Notes: generated from the letters alone by a model not told the origin. A stretch of DNA of 64,000 nt from Salipaludibacillus agaradhaerens (GCF_002019735.1 NZ_KV917378.1:496001-560000), one strand, 5' to 3'. Positions 55,716 through 64,000 are shown, numbered from the stretch's first letter. Numbers and translations are program-made.

Positions 55716-55778
55716 ATGGGACAAATGATAACGATAGGAAAAAAAGTAAAAGTTGTGGCCAAAAAAAACAAAAAGTAG
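55716..55778 (+). CDS. 20-residue basic peptide, candidate precursor
   Basis: MGQMITIGKKVKVVAKKNKK. A perfect AAGGAGGTG lies five bases before the ATG, the strongest ribosome site near this locus. The peptide has nine Lys, no acidic residue and a hydrophobic core (MITIG, VKVV). A terminator follows 31 bases after its stop. It sits between the exporter gene and the nucleotidyltransferase-like gene. It could be a modified peptide precursor, a short bacteriocin or a regulatory leader; sequence alone does not decide. Confidence 0.55.
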   Translation: MGQMITIGKKVKVVAKKNKK

Positions 55779-55809
55779 CAATATTACAATGATGTATTTA
55801 AAACTTTGA

Positions 55810-55843
55810 AGAGGTGTTCCCTTGGAACTTCCTCTCTTTTTTT
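55810..55843 (+). terminator. Terminator after the 20-residue peptide
   Basis: AGAGG-T-GTTCC pairs with GGAAC-TT-CCTCT around a CTT loop and is followed by a T-rich run ending in T7. It separates the peptide gene from the nucleotidyltransferase-like gene. Confidence 0.82.
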
Positions 55844-56004
55844 CAGAAAGGATTTGGCCCTTTCTATAAGCGATTCCAGTAACGGAAATATCGAGAAATT
55901 GATGGGGCCTTGACGTAATCAGATTAAAGTGTCTACCTGCTAGAGGTTGAGGCTGTATCCTTTATAATAAAACATTTAAGAGGAATTTTAGAAGGAGCAT
56001 TCAT

Positions 56005-57189
56005 ATGGGTGATTTAAATAAGAAGCTTTTTTTCTTATGTACTGGCAGAATTGATGCAAAGGAATTTGAAAAATTAGAAGATAAAGCGTTTATTTATAAA
56101 AATGCCTTAGAACATAGATTGTTAGATTCTCTACTATCACTCAAACCTATGTTTTTCGATAATGATACATTGACTTCATTAAAAAGTGAAAAGGCAAATA
56201 AGCGCAGAAGTTTTCTAGATATTATGAACAGTTTTAATCAAGCAAACATAAATTATGTATGTTTGAAGGGTCTGGCAATGAAAAAATATTATCCGTCACA
56301 TTTAGAAAGGCAAAGCAATGATTATGATTTATTGCTAAAAGATTTTAAAGACTTTTGGAAAGCTCATGACATTTTATTAGAAAAGGGGTATTCATTAGAG
56401 AACTATCCTTATGTAGCAAATCAAAAAAAATGTGGAGGGGCGCTTTACCGAAAAATAACTGACGGTTTAACAGTTGACATTGAAATTAATATCGGAGGAT
56501 TCCCCTTAAGTGAATGTACGTGGTTAGTTGAACCATTAATATGGTCTACAAAGCAGATAATAGTAGTTGATGATGAACCTATTTATATACCAAGTGATGA
56601 ATTTAATATGATTATATTAATCGCTGAAGTGGGGACTAATGGAAAAAAGCGTATACGAGATGCAGTGGATTTTTACTATGTATCACAATGCGAATATGAT
56701 ACACAATTTGTAGATACCTATTTAAAAAAACTAAAATTAAAGAAGGCTGAAAAAGTATTACTAAACATGCTCTTTCAATTAGAACAAAATGCATTTAAAA
56801 ATTCTAAGAGAGGGTTAATAAATGAATTATATTACCGTTTTAGAACAGATCTCTATCATATTATTCCTACTTATAGGTCCAATCATGTCATATCTAGAAT
56901 TGTCAATCATTATGTAAGATTAGTTTTAATCACTCTTGTTGAAAAAGATATCCTACTAAGTCAACTCATTTATTTTAATAAATTTGTTTCTCCATCTCTC
57001 TATTTAAGATTAGGTCTTCCTGTTTATTTAATTCAACTAGATATGAACAAGCATGCGTTTCACTGGCAAACAAAAGGGACAATTTTGATTGTTAAAACGC
57101 CTATTGGCACTTTTATGGCGAGTAGTCTGTGTCTAAATAGGGAAGAGGACTTTGAAATTGCACACAATATGGCAAACGCCAATAGTTAA
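56005..57189 (+). CDS. Nucleotidyltransferase-like protein (NTP_transf_5 type)
   Basis: 394 residues. YVCLKGLAMKKYYP at about residue 84 followed by RQSNDYDLLL is the LKG...RxxxDxDLL pattern of the uncharacterised nucleotidyltransferase family, with the DxD metal site of polymerase-beta-like enzymes; EINIGG further on could be the third acidic strand. Relatives occur in several peptide natural-product clusters, including lasso-peptide loci of Firmicutes. AGAAGGAG precedes the ATG. It has its own weak promoter (TATAAT at 55963-55968) after the terminator. It probably adds or transfers a nucleotide to the locus product; this is inference. Confidence 0.75.
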   Translation: MGDLNKKLFFLCTGRIDAKEFEKLEDKAFIYKNALEHRLLDSLLSLKPMFFDNDTLTSLKSEKANKRRSFLDIMNSFNQANINYVCLKGLAMKKYYPSHLERQSNDYDLLLKDFKDFWKAHDILLEKGYSLENYPYVANQKKCGGALYRKITDGLTVDIEINIGGFPLSECTWLVEPLIWSTKQIIVVDDEPIYIPSDEFNMIILIAEVGTNGKKRIRDAVDFYYVSQCEYDTQFVDTYLKKLKLKKAEKVLLNMLFQLEQNAFKNSKRGLINELYYRFRTDLYHIIPTYRSNHVISRIVNHYVRLVLITLVEKDILLSQLIYFNKFVSPSLYLRLGLPVYLIQLDMNKHAFHWQTKGTILIVKTPIGTFMASSLCLNREEDFEIAHNMANANS

Positions 57190-57411
57190 ACTTGACTGAT
57201 TCAAATATAGTATAAACATCCAAGGAAATTTAAACGTCATACCTTAAGTAAAAATGCTACAAAAATGAGCGATGAGTGTTAGCATATCAATATACAATTG
57301 AACAAATGTTATCAGATGACATACACCTTTAAAAAAGGTTAAACTATACATCTCCGACGGAGACATCTTCAATCATTAATTATATTTAAAAGTGCTAAAA
57401 TAAATATAAAA

Positions 57412-57441
57412 AAAGCTGGGATTTTACGCTGTCCCAGCTTT
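57412..57441 (-). terminator. Terminator of the acidic exported protein gene
   Basis: AAAGCTGGGA pairs with TCCCAGCTTT (10 bp, 10-nt loop); on the minus strand it runs into a T-rich tail. Confidence 0.85.
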
Positions 57442-57479
57442 AGCAATTCTAAAACACCTCTATAGTGTGCGCTTTTGTA

Positions 57480-58880
57480 TTAATCTTCCGGTAAATAAAG
57501 GTCAGAAGTACCTTCGGATACGAATCCAGAAAGTTCATAATCTAGTACCATGTAGTACATGTCTTCTTCAGAAAGTCCTACATCTTCGTGAGTGATCTCT
57601 TGATTTTCTATTGCTTCCATGAACTCCAACTCTTCATCTGTTAATTCATAATCGAAGAAGTCATCTTCATAATAATCTTCCTCATAATATCCATAATCCA
57701 TATTTTCCATCAAATAAGTTTCAAACACAGATTGTAATTCAAAAGCTATATTTTCCATATCAGCTTCTGTTAATTCCTCACGATCAGCATTGTAGAAAGC
57801 AAACTCAGCATCATCACCGTATGAATAAGTAGAAGAAGTATCACCAGTCAAAGAAATGGAAACGCCATCTTCTGAGAGTGATAATGACATAGTCGATTTA
57901 CTTTCTACTATTCTATCTTGTTCGATAAGGAAACTTGCTTCAATAGAGAAAGAAAGATTGTCTAAATCGTCTTTAGCGTCGCTTAGTTCCTCGATATGTG
58001 TCGCCACTTCTTCTTTGTAAAAATCTTCATATACTTCTTTTGCTTCGCTATCTTTTTCAACTTCTTCCAATCCGTAAATAAAAGCATCAAGTAGAAGATC
58101 TTCTCCCACGTTAACAACGATCCACCCGTTTTCTTCTGTTACAACCTCGTCTTCGCTATGTTCATTCAAGTAATCGAACATATGCTCTAATATGAAAATG
58201 TTAAGCGCTTTTCCATCTTCTTCATTATCATAAAACAAACTTTCATCAAAATCCATTGGTTCAGTCAGTTTTTTACCAGTAAAACCTTCTTCAATAACAG
58301 GGACAACTAAGTTATTAAGTTCATTAGCTAAAAAATCACTCACATCTTCACCGTTTGTATACATGGCGAGGGATTCTTCGGCATCTGGAATATTAGGGAC
58401 GACGTTATAAGCTAATAGATCAATAACTTCAGGTAAAAATGTGGCATAAGGGTCCAAATCAATACCCATTTCATTTTCCTCTTCATCAAAATATAAGTGG
58501 AAAGGAATTTGTAGGTCGATCTCTTCGCCCTGAACATCACCAGTAATACCGAAAGAGGTACCAATTTCCATTACTTTATTTTCATTGTCGACAATTACTG
58601 AACTTGTACCTTGAATGTTTTGTAACATATCCATGAGTAAATCCATAGATGCTTGATCTTCATCAGTATAAACGCCTAATAACTCAGGATCAGCATCAAT
58701 ATCGACCGCTAAATTAAAGTCGCTTTCAGTTTGAATAACATCTTCTTCAATCATTTGCTGTAGTGCACTTGCTAGTTTTGCTTCTGGTGATGATAGAAGA
58801 GAATACACTAATATCCCTGCTATTACCACAACGGCTAATGCACCGATTCCTAAACCTAACTTAACTTTTTTTTCTTTCAT
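57480..58880 (-). CDS. Strongly acidic membrane-anchored exported protein
   Basis: 466 residues. A basic start (MKEKKVK) and a 23-residue hydrophobic segment (about 8-30) form an N-terminal anchor or signal, with no lipobox Cys. The rest is extracellular and very rich in Asp/Glu, with EEDYYEDDFFDYELTDEELE near the end and almost no Arg. It has alternating beta-rich stretches like Bacillus lipoprotein-type sensor domains. The acidic bias fits a protein outside the cell of an alkaliphile or halophile. No family recognised. AAGGGTGG precedes the ATG. Confidence 0.75.
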   Translation of the reverse strand: MKEKKVKLGLGIGALAVVVIAGILVYSLLSSPEAKLASALQQMIEEDVIQTESDFNLAVDIDADPELLGVYTDEDQASMDLLMDMLQNIQGTSSVIVDNENKVMEIGTSFGITGDVQGEEIDLQIPFHLYFDEEENEMGIDLDPYATFLPEVIDLLAYNVVPNIPDAEESLAMYTNGEDVSDFLANELNNLVVPVIEEGFTGKKLTEPMDFDESLFYDNEEDGKALNIFILEHMFDYLNEHSEDEVVTEENGWIVVNVGEDLLLDAFIYGLEEVEKDSEAKEVYEDFYKEEVATHIEELSDAKDDLDNLSFSIEASFLIEQDRIVESKSTMSLSLSEDGVSISLTGDTSSTYSYGDDAEFAFYNADREELTEADMENIAFELQSVFETYLMENMDYGYYEEDYYEDDFFDYELTDEELEFMEAIENQEITHEDVGLSEEDMYYMVLDYELSGFVSEGTSDLYLPED

Positions 58881-59150
58881 TAGAACTAACCACCCTTAGC
58901 TGTAAATTATTTATAAAATCACAGGTATTATTATCGCATAAAAAGACTAGTCATTGAGATGCAATTTTAATAGGGACTTTTGACTTATTTAATTTGGCGA
59001 ATAATGGTATATTAACGGTTTTATTGAGAAGAATTATTGTCAATTAACGGTTTTTTCTTATTAGGCCTTAAGAATGATGAATTCAAATGATTTATAAAAA
59101 AAGTTAAAATGACCCAGTTTTATACAAAAAATATTAAGTGATTTAACAAA
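58881..59150. other. Divergent promoter region, nothing else recognised
   Basis: AT-rich DNA between the acidic-protein gene and the TetR promoter. AATGACCCAG at 59108-59117 resembles half of the TetR operator but is unpaired. Confidence 0.4.
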
Positions 59151-59154
59151 ATAC

Positions 59155-59183
59155 TTGATAAGCTAGTGAGTATAATGTATGAT
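59155..59183 (+). promoter_or_regulatory. Promoter of the TetR gene
   Basis: -35 TTGATA (59155-59160), 17-bp spacer and -10 TATGAT (59178-59183), immediately upstream of the operator at 59194. Confidence 0.6.
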
Positions 59184-59193
59184 GGCAAATAAA

Positions 59194-59216
59194 TGACCGG
59201 ATATTAATTTTAGTCA
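59194..59216 (+). promoter_or_regulatory. TetR-type operator 1
   Basis: A 23-bp site with arms TGACC and AGTCA around an AT-rich centre. It matches the site at 59919-59941 at 19 of 23 bases. It lies just past the -10 box, as expected for autorepression. Confidence 0.7.
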
Positions 59217-59230
59217 AGAAAGGAATGCGC

Positions 59231-59815
59231 ATGGTTAAAAATAAGCGTCAAAAAATATTAGATGCGGCTACAGCCACCTTTTCTGAATATGGTTATAAAG
59301 GGACGACGATGGATAAAGTAGCAGCAGCAGCCCATATAGGTAAAGGTACAATCTATACAGCATTTAAAAATAAAGAAGAATTATTTAATGCTATTTTACA
59401 GAATATTATTGAGGATATGGCATATATATGTCATCAGTATATCGATCCCGCCAAAGGCGTAAAAGAAAATATTAACAATGTATTGTACGAGCTTCTTACC
59501 TATCGAAAAAAACATCAATTTTTGCAAAAATTAAGTGAAGAAGTAACTTGGTCAGGTACTATACACGCCCATAATGCTCTTAAAAGGGTGGAGAAGGCAA
59601 TTGTTGAATATTTAAAACAATTATTAATTCATGCACACACACAGAGGAAAATTTATTTATCAACACCTGAAATTACGGCATTTTTACTGTATAAACAATA
59701 TATGACTCTAGTAGTCGAATTTGAAAAAGACTATTATTCATTGTCAAAAGAAGAGATTATTCATATTTTTAATAATCATATCCTTTTTTCACTTATTCAT
59801 AATAAGGAAATCTAG
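59231..59815 (+). CDS. TetR/AcrR-family transcriptional regulator
   Basis: 194 residues. The N-terminal helix-turn-helix covers about residues 8-52 (KILDAATATFSEYGYKGTTM and AHIGKGTIYTAFKNKEELF), the classical TetR signature. The ligand-binding C-terminal domain is divergent. ATG 59231 is chosen since AAGG lies seven bases before it; the ATG at 59225 abuts it. The pairing with a YhgE gene mirrors yhgD-yhgE of B. subtilis. It likely represses itself and the YhgE gene through the two operators. Confidence 0.92.
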   Translation: MVKNKRQKILDAATATFSEYGYKGTTMDKVAAAAHIGKGTIYTAFKNKEELFNAILQNIIEDMAYICHQYIDPAKGVKENINNVLYELLTYRKKHQFLQKLSEEVTWSGTIHAHNALKRVEKAIVEYLKQLLIHAHTQRKIYLSTPEITAFLLYKQYMTLVVEFEKDYYSLSKEEIIHIFNNHILFSLIHNKEI

Positions 59816-59882
59816 TTATTTAAATTATGTGGAGTTATTTAGTATCGCGCTTTAATTACTAAAATGAGCGTATGTTGGCAAG

Positions 59883-59905
59883 CTTGGCAACCAGCCAAGT
59901 TTTTC
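59883..59905 (+). terminator. Terminator of the TetR gene
   Basis: CTTGGC-AACCA-GCCAAG followed by TTTTTCTATTT. It lies 14 bases upstream of operator 2, so the YhgE gene has its own promoter. Confidence 0.75.
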
Positions 59906-59918
59906 TATTTCATTGAAA

Positions 59919-59941
59919 TGACCGGATTTAAATATTGGTCA
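59919..59941 (+). promoter_or_regulatory. TetR-type operator 2
   Basis: A 23-bp site with perfect arms TGACC and GGTCA and the centre ATTTAAAT, 18 bases before the YhgE start. Nearly the same sequence as operator 1, indicating one regulator for both genes. Confidence 0.72.
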
Positions 59942-59958
59942 AAATTTGGAGAGGTGAC

Positions 59959-62430
59959 ATGATGGACGGATTAAAGACAGAATTTAATGGTATATTTAAA
60001 AATAAAAAATTACTTATCGCACTAATAGGTATATGCCTTATGCCTTTACTTTATGGAGGTGTCTTAATATGGTCATTTTGGGATCCATATGGTCACATTG
60101 AAGAGCTTCCAGTGGCTGTCGTGAATAAAGATCAAGGAGCAGAGATTAATGGAGAGATGATTTACGCTGGTAATGATTTTGTTGAAGAATTAAAGAGAAC
60201 TGAGACTCTTAAATTTAACTTTACGGATGAAGAAACTGCAAGGGCTGGAATGGAAGAGTTAGAGTATTACTTTTATGTAGAAATTCCTGAAGATTTCTCT
60301 GAGAATGTGACGTCCATTATAGAGGACAAACCGATTAAAGCGACGCTATATTATGAAGTGAACGCCGAGTACAATTATGTATCATCCCAAATTGCTAAAA
60401 CGGCCCTTACTAATATGGAAACGAGTCTATCAGAAGCACTCACGCTTGCGTATGCTGAAGTAGGAAATGATACGTTTAGCGATTTTGTTCATGTGATGCT
60501 TGATATAGAAGAAGGGGCAGAAAAAGTAGCTAGAGGTAATGAAAATGTTTATACTAATATGTCCTCCTTATCTGATGGGTTGCAAGAACTAGATAATGGA
60601 GCCGAGCTATTAACGGCAGGATTGTTAGAGGCTCAAAATGGAACGTCATATTTATATTCGAGCTTAATGGATGCACGTGAAACGATTACGTCATCTGAAG
60701 AGTATGAACAAGCGATCCAAGGACATACTCAATTATTATCTTTAGTACAACAAGCTAAAAGGACGATGGATTCAAAAGATTTCAAAGAAGCGACGAAAGT
60801 CTTAAATGACATAAACACCATTTTATATGAGACCCATCTGTCGTTAGAGAAGTTAAACAACTATTCTCAAAGTGTTGAAAAAAATATTAAAGTAGTTTCC
60901 GATATGGTTATAGAATTAAATCAGGGTACAGAATCATTGTTGGAAGAATTAGAACAATTAGCAGCTAAACTCGATGAGCAAACGTCATTAGAAGAATTAA
61001 ATATAGATGATGTTGATGAGCAAATTAATGGTGTTCTAAATGAGTTATCAACTTTTGAAGGGGAAGGTGAGCTGGAAAATCAACTAGCTTCTTTACCGCA
61101 TATGCTCGATAATCTAGATGAAAATTGGGAAGAAAACGAGTCATTAGTAAGATGGGTAAACGAGACGGAAGATCTTATGGAAGATCAATCAACATCTCAA
61201 CAAGAACTCACTGAATATTTAGAAACGTTTCAAGCTAACTTGCCAGACTATGGAGAGACAGTTGAAACTAATCTTGCCACAGCCTCCCTTGACATCGTGG
61301 ATTATATCGACATACTCGAAACATCGCTTGCGACATCTGATGAGATTGAACAAGGAATCAAAGAAGATTTGGACTTGCTAAATGAAGCAATGACGGATTT
61401 TCAAGAGATGATTGATCATTTTCAAGAAACTGTCCCAGAAGCTATCGATCCTCAACTAGTAGAAAAATTTGAAGACGATATCTATGAGGCATTGAATAAT
61501 GCGGAAACAAAATTGATAGGCGTGTCAGACGAGTACAAAACAGCTGTCGGAAAGCTTGATGACCTATTTCAAGGTGTCAGAGAGCTAGATGATGGTATGT
61601 CAGCGTTATACGAGGGTTCAGGAGAACTGCATGAGGGGATCGAATCAGCCTTGGAAGGAGCTCTTAAACTCACTGACGGCACGTATGAACTTAAAGAAGG
61701 ATCAGGAGATCTCTTAGAAGGTATCCATCAACTTGCTTCAGTGATCCATGGCATTAACCCGACTCACGCTCATGAATTAATGGTATCTTCGCCTGTAGAA
61801 ACAGTAGCAAATGATAATAATACGAGTTACTCTTATGGTGAAGGTTTAACACCTTATTTTCTGTCAATTGGCCTTTATGTGGGAGCACTGACATTATCGA
61901 TCATTTATCCATTTAGAGAACCGTTAGGGGTTCACACGACTAGTAGCGCTTGGTTTACAGGGAAGTTAAGTGTTATTTACAGCATTGGCTTTATTCAGTC
62001 ATCACTTATCGTTCTTTTTTTGTTGTTAGGTATTGGGCTTGATGTCCAGAACATACCAGGCTTTGTCTTTTTTACGTACTTTACAAGCTTTGTGTTTATC
62101 ACTCTCATATTTGGTCTTGTAAGTTTGTTAGATAATCCAGGGCGTTTCATAGCGATTATCTTGCTTATTCTTCAATTAGGCGGTTCAGCAGGAACATTTC
62201 CTGTAGAACTTCTAGCCTCTCCATTGCAAACGTTACATGGGTGGCTACCAATGACGTATAGTGTTCTAGGGTTTCGCTCTATGATATTCATGAATTCGCC
62301 ACAGCTGCTGTGGTCAAGTGTCCTTTTTTTATTGATAGTACCTGTTGTATTGCTTAGTGTAACTTTTTATTTTTTCAAACGAAACTATTCATTATATAAC
62401 ACACTGTCCATAGAGGATAAAGCATCGTAA
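59959..62430 (+). CDS. YhgE/Pip domain membrane protein
   Basis: 823 residues. An N-terminal membrane segment (ALIGICLMPLLYGGVLIWSFWDPYG) leads into the extracellular YhgE_Nterm domain (VAVVNKDQGAEING). A long middle is built of heptads and LxDGxxxLxxG repeats that form an extended rod. The C-terminus has about five membrane helices of ABC-2/YhgE_Cterm type. Relatives include the phage-infection protein Pip and EsaA of type VII secretion. ATG 59959 follows GGAGAGGTG. Its regulation by the adjacent TetR protein suggests envelope stress or toxin export, but no other secretion genes are here. Confidence 0.9.
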   Translation: MMDGLKTEFNGIFKNKKLLIALIGICLMPLLYGGVLIWSFWDPYGHIEELPVAVVNKDQGAEINGEMIYAGNDFVEELKRTETLKFNFTDEETARAGMEELEYYFYVEIPEDFSENVTSIIEDKPIKATLYYEVNAEYNYVSSQIAKTALTNMETSLSEALTLAYAEVGNDTFSDFVHVMLDIEEGAEKVARGNENVYTNMSSLSDGLQELDNGAELLTAGLLEAQNGTSYLYSSLMDARETITSSEEYEQAIQGHTQLLSLVQQAKRTMDSKDFKEATKVLNDINTILYETHLSLEKLNNYSQSVEKNIKVVSDMVIELNQGTESLLEELEQLAAKLDEQTSLEELNIDDVDEQINGVLNELSTFEGEGELENQLASLPHMLDNLDENWEENESLVRWVNETEDLMEDQSTSQQELTEYLETFQANLPDYGETVETNLATASLDIVDYIDILETSLATSDEIEQGIKEDLDLLNEAMTDFQEMIDHFQETVPEAIDPQLVEKFEDDIYEALNNAETKLIGVSDEYKTAVGKLDDLFQGVRELDDGMSALYEGSGELHEGIESALEGALKLTDGTYELKEGSGDLLEGIHQLASVIHGINPTHAHELMVSSPVETVANDNNTSYSYGEGLTPYFLSIGLYVGALTLSIIYPFREPLGVHTTSSAWFTGKLSVIYSIGFIQSSLIVLFLLLGIGLDVQNIPGFVFFTYFTSFVFITLIFGLVSLLDNPGRFIAIILLILQLGGSAGTFPVELLASPLQTLHGWLPMTYSVLGFRSMIFMNSPQLLWSSVLFLLIVPVVLLSVTFYFFKRNYSLYNTLSIEDKAS

Positions 62431-62570
62431 AATTTAGAATCAAGGGATGTAGCCCAAGAGTTATAATAATTATGAATGTTTAATCATAGTATTTGAATGT
62501 TTAAAATCTGTCTCAATAGTGAACATAATAAAGGACAAAACTTTTAACACTTTAACAAGGAGGGAACAAA

Positions 62571-62993
62571 ATGGCGGATACCATTTTAACAACTAAGGCA
62601 ACGGCTTCTGGCGGGAGAGAAGGCCATGTAAAATCAGATAACGGGATCATTGATGTAAATTTATCAATGCCTAAAGGGAAGGATATACCATCAGACGCAT
62701 CGAATCCTGAACAATTATTTGCAGCTGGTTATGCTGCTTGCTTTGATGGGGCTCTTAATCTGATGGCATCTAAACAGAAAAAAGATATTACGTCTACCAT
62801 AACAAGTGAAGTTAGCCTTTTAAAAGATACAGAAGATAATGGATTCAAATTAGGTGTTACCCTTCATGCGGAAATTAGCGGTGTTTCGCAAAGTGAAGCT
62901 GAAGAACTCGTTCATAAGGCTCACGATTTTTGCCCGTATTCAAAAGCAACTAGAGGGAATGTGGACGTCGAGCTCGTTGTAAAAACAAATTAA
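62571..62993 (+). CDS. ohr: Organic hydroperoxide resistance protein Ohr
   Basis: A 140-residue OsmC/Ohr-fold peroxidase. The two redox cysteines lie in YAACFDGAL and DFCPYSKATRGN, the Ohr hallmark. It reduces organic hydroperoxides using lipoyl/dithiol electrons in the cytoplasm. AAGGAGGG precedes the ATG. No ohrR gene or clear OhrR operator was seen next to it. Grouped with msrA into an oxidative-stress pair. Confidence 0.95.
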   Translation: MADTILTTKATASGGREGHVKSDNGIIDVNLSMPKGKDIPSDASNPEQLFAAGYAACFDGALNLMASKQKKDITSTITSEVSLLKDTEDNGFKLGVTLHAEISGVSQSEAEELVHKAHDFCPYSKATRGNVDVELVVKTN

Positions 62994-63001
62994 TTGTTTA
63001 T

Positions 63002-63037
63002 AAAGAATCCGGATCGCATTTCTTATCCGGATTCTTT
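63002..63037 (+). terminator. ohr terminator
   Basis: AAAGAATCCGGAT pairs with ATCCGGATTCTTT (13 bp, 10-nt loop). Confidence 0.88.
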
Positions 63038-63189
63038 CATTGTGTTTAAATAATCGTCTTTGATATGAAAAGGATGGGAAAACAAGTATAATTAATAATG
63101 AATATGAAAGTTTGGTCTAAAAGAGCTGAAAGTACATAAGAAAACCATCATGAACATATTGTCGTCCGATATAAAAGGAGTTGTTAACA

Positions 63190-63717
63190 ATGACAAGAAC
63201 ATATGAGAAAGCCACATTCGCAGGAGGATGCTTTTGGTGCATGGTAAAACCTTTTGATGAACAGCCGGGGATCATCAAAGTTACATCTGGGTATACCGGT
63301 GGTGATATCGTGAACCCTTCGTATGAACAAGTAAAAACGGGTGAAACAGGGCATTATGAAGCAGTAGAGATCACATTTGATCCCCAACTTTTTCCGTACG
63401 AAAAATTGCTTTCACTATATTGGCCTCAAATTGATCCCACTGATGCAGACGGCCAATTTTTTGATCGTGGCCCCCAATATAGAACAGCTATTTTTTATCA
63501 TACGGAAGCACAAAAAAAGCAAGCTGAGAAATCGCGGCTTGAAGTTGTGGAAAGTGGTCGCTTTTCAAAGCCAATCGTGACAAAAATCTTACAAGCGGCT
63601 CCTTTTTATGAAGCGGAAGAAGAACATCAAACATTTTATAAAAAAAATCCTGTGAAATATAAGCAAGAACAAGAAGAATCAGGTCGTAAAGCATTTATAG
63701 AGACCAACTGGACGTAG
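63190..63717 (+). CDS. msrA: Peptide methionine-S-sulfoxide reductase MsrA
   Basis: 175 residues, the MsrA family length. The catalytic Cys is in AGGCFWCM near residue 14; [13 protein letters not shown] and [13 protein letters not shown] are further family motifs. It repairs S-methionine sulfoxide in proteins. ATG 63190 follows AAAAGGAG by eight bases; the TTG at 63181 is within the ribosome-site region. No MsrB domain is attached or adjacent. Confidence 0.95.
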   Translation: MTRTYEKATFAGGCFWCMVKPFDEQPGIIKVTSGYTGGDIVNPSYEQVKTGETGHYEAVEITFDPQLFPYEKLLSLYWPQIDPTDADGQFFDRGPQYRTAIFYHTEAQKKQAEKSRLEVVESGRFSKPIVTKILQAAPFYEAEEEHQTFYKKNPVKYKQEQEESGRKAFIETNWT

Positions 63718-63808
63718 AAAAAAGGATGAAAATAAAAAATGTCTCATCTATATGTTTTATGACGCCTTAAATGGTGAAGCTAATCATTTAATGAAAGGAA
63801 GATATATC

Positions 63809-64000
63809 ATGAAACCTTTGAAAGGTATCCACCATATTTCAGCCATTACAGCTAATGCAAAAGAAAATCTTCGTTTTTATACTGAAATTATCGGGATGAG
63901 GCTCGTAAAGAAGACAGTCAATCAAGATGACACAAGCATGTATCATTTATTTTATGCAGATAAACATGGGAATCCAGGAACAGATCTAACATTTTTTGAA
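63809..64000 (+). CDS. Glyoxalase/VOC-family ring-cleaving dioxygenase-like protein, 3' end cut
   Basis: The first 64 codons are visible to the window edge. [20 protein letters not shown] gives the metal-binding His and the start of a VOC beta-alpha-beta module, and [16 protein letters not shown] matches MhqA/MhqO-type putative dioxygenases of Bacillus, which act on hydroquinones. AAGGAAG precedes the ATG. The remaining metal ligands lie outside the window. Confidence 0.85.
   Translation, partial: MKPLKGIHHISAITANAKENLRFYTEIIGMRLVKKTVNQDDTSMYHLFYADKHGNPGTDLTFFE

Noticed and set aside
62440-62570. OhrR operator upstream of ohr
   Set aside because: No TACAATT-AATTGTA-like palindrome is present in the gap.
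1-64000. CRISPR array, tRNA, rRNA or intact prophage
   Set aside because: No regularly spaced direct repeats, cloverleaf-like genes, rRNA sequence or phage structural genes were seen.

Overview
The window is a low-GC Bacillaceae chromosome segment. The evidence is AddAB rather than RecBCD, Bacillus-type Shine-Dalgarno sites, YhgE/Pip and YkpA-type ABC-F proteins, polymorphic toxin/immunity debris, and a folded repeat of a kind I recall from Bacillaceae intergenic regions. A strongly acidic exported protein (57480-58880) and the gene content suggest an alkaliphilic or halotolerant facultative anaerobe, for example a Salipaludibacillus/Evansella-like genus. That assignment is inference. No rRNA, tRNA, CRISPR array or intact transposon was found.

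Layout. 1-6.4 kb is the end of a surface-polysaccharide cluster: glycosyltransferase (cut by the left edge), galE, rmlA, rmlB, rmlC, a priming phosphoglycosyltransferase and a membrane-anchored metallophosphoesterase. rmlD is not present. 6.5-10.3 kb has an AI-2E-family membrane protein and then degraded accessory DNA: two toxin-tail/immunity remnants, a folded dispersed repeat and an IS256-type transposase remnant. 10.4-13.6 kb is pflB-pflA (minus strand) behind a promoter with a Rex/Fnr-type operator. 14-22 kb is mixed housekeeping: GNAT, dapA, FMN reductase, small spore/stress-like proteins, two FAD enzymes, a TVP38 membrane protein and an aromatic-acid-exporter-like protein. 22.3-34.1 kb is the DNA end-processing operon addB-addA-sbcD-sbcC. 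34.4-45.3 kb has DUF952, a YkpA-like ABC-F ATPase, an unknown 319-aa protein, an unrecognised polytopic membrane protein divergent from adhE (two Rex-type operators), a coiled-coil protein, a tandem gamma-glutamylcyclotransferase and a GNAT-like protein.

45.5-51.7 kb is one operon with a promoter, an adenosylcobalamin riboswitch and a terminator, followed by nrdA-nrdB (class Ia ribonucleotide reductase) and nrdD-nrdG (class III). All B12-independent dNTP synthesis here therefore appears to be switched off by B12, which implies a class II enzyme elsewhere in the genome. 52.4-57.2 kb is the most unusual locus: a radical SAM enzyme with a C-terminal Cys-rich region, a divergent thymidylate-kinase-like protein, an MFS exporter, a 20-residue basic peptide with a perfect Shine-Dalgarno and its own terminator, and an NTP_transf_5-type nucleotidyltransferase-like protein. 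I read it as a candidate undescribed peptide or nucleotide natural-product system.

57.5-64 kb has the acidic exported protein, a TetR regulator with a YhgE/Pip protein (sharing a duplicated operator), ohr, msrA and the start of a glyoxalase/dioxygenase-family gene.

A dispersed, multi-hairpin intergenic element with constant ends (TTTATCACAGATAA...GTTCGTTTTAT) occurs seven times between 2.9 and 37.9 kb. Five copies start or end within about 10 bp of a stop codon, and in two of these the repeat end supplies the stop codon itself.
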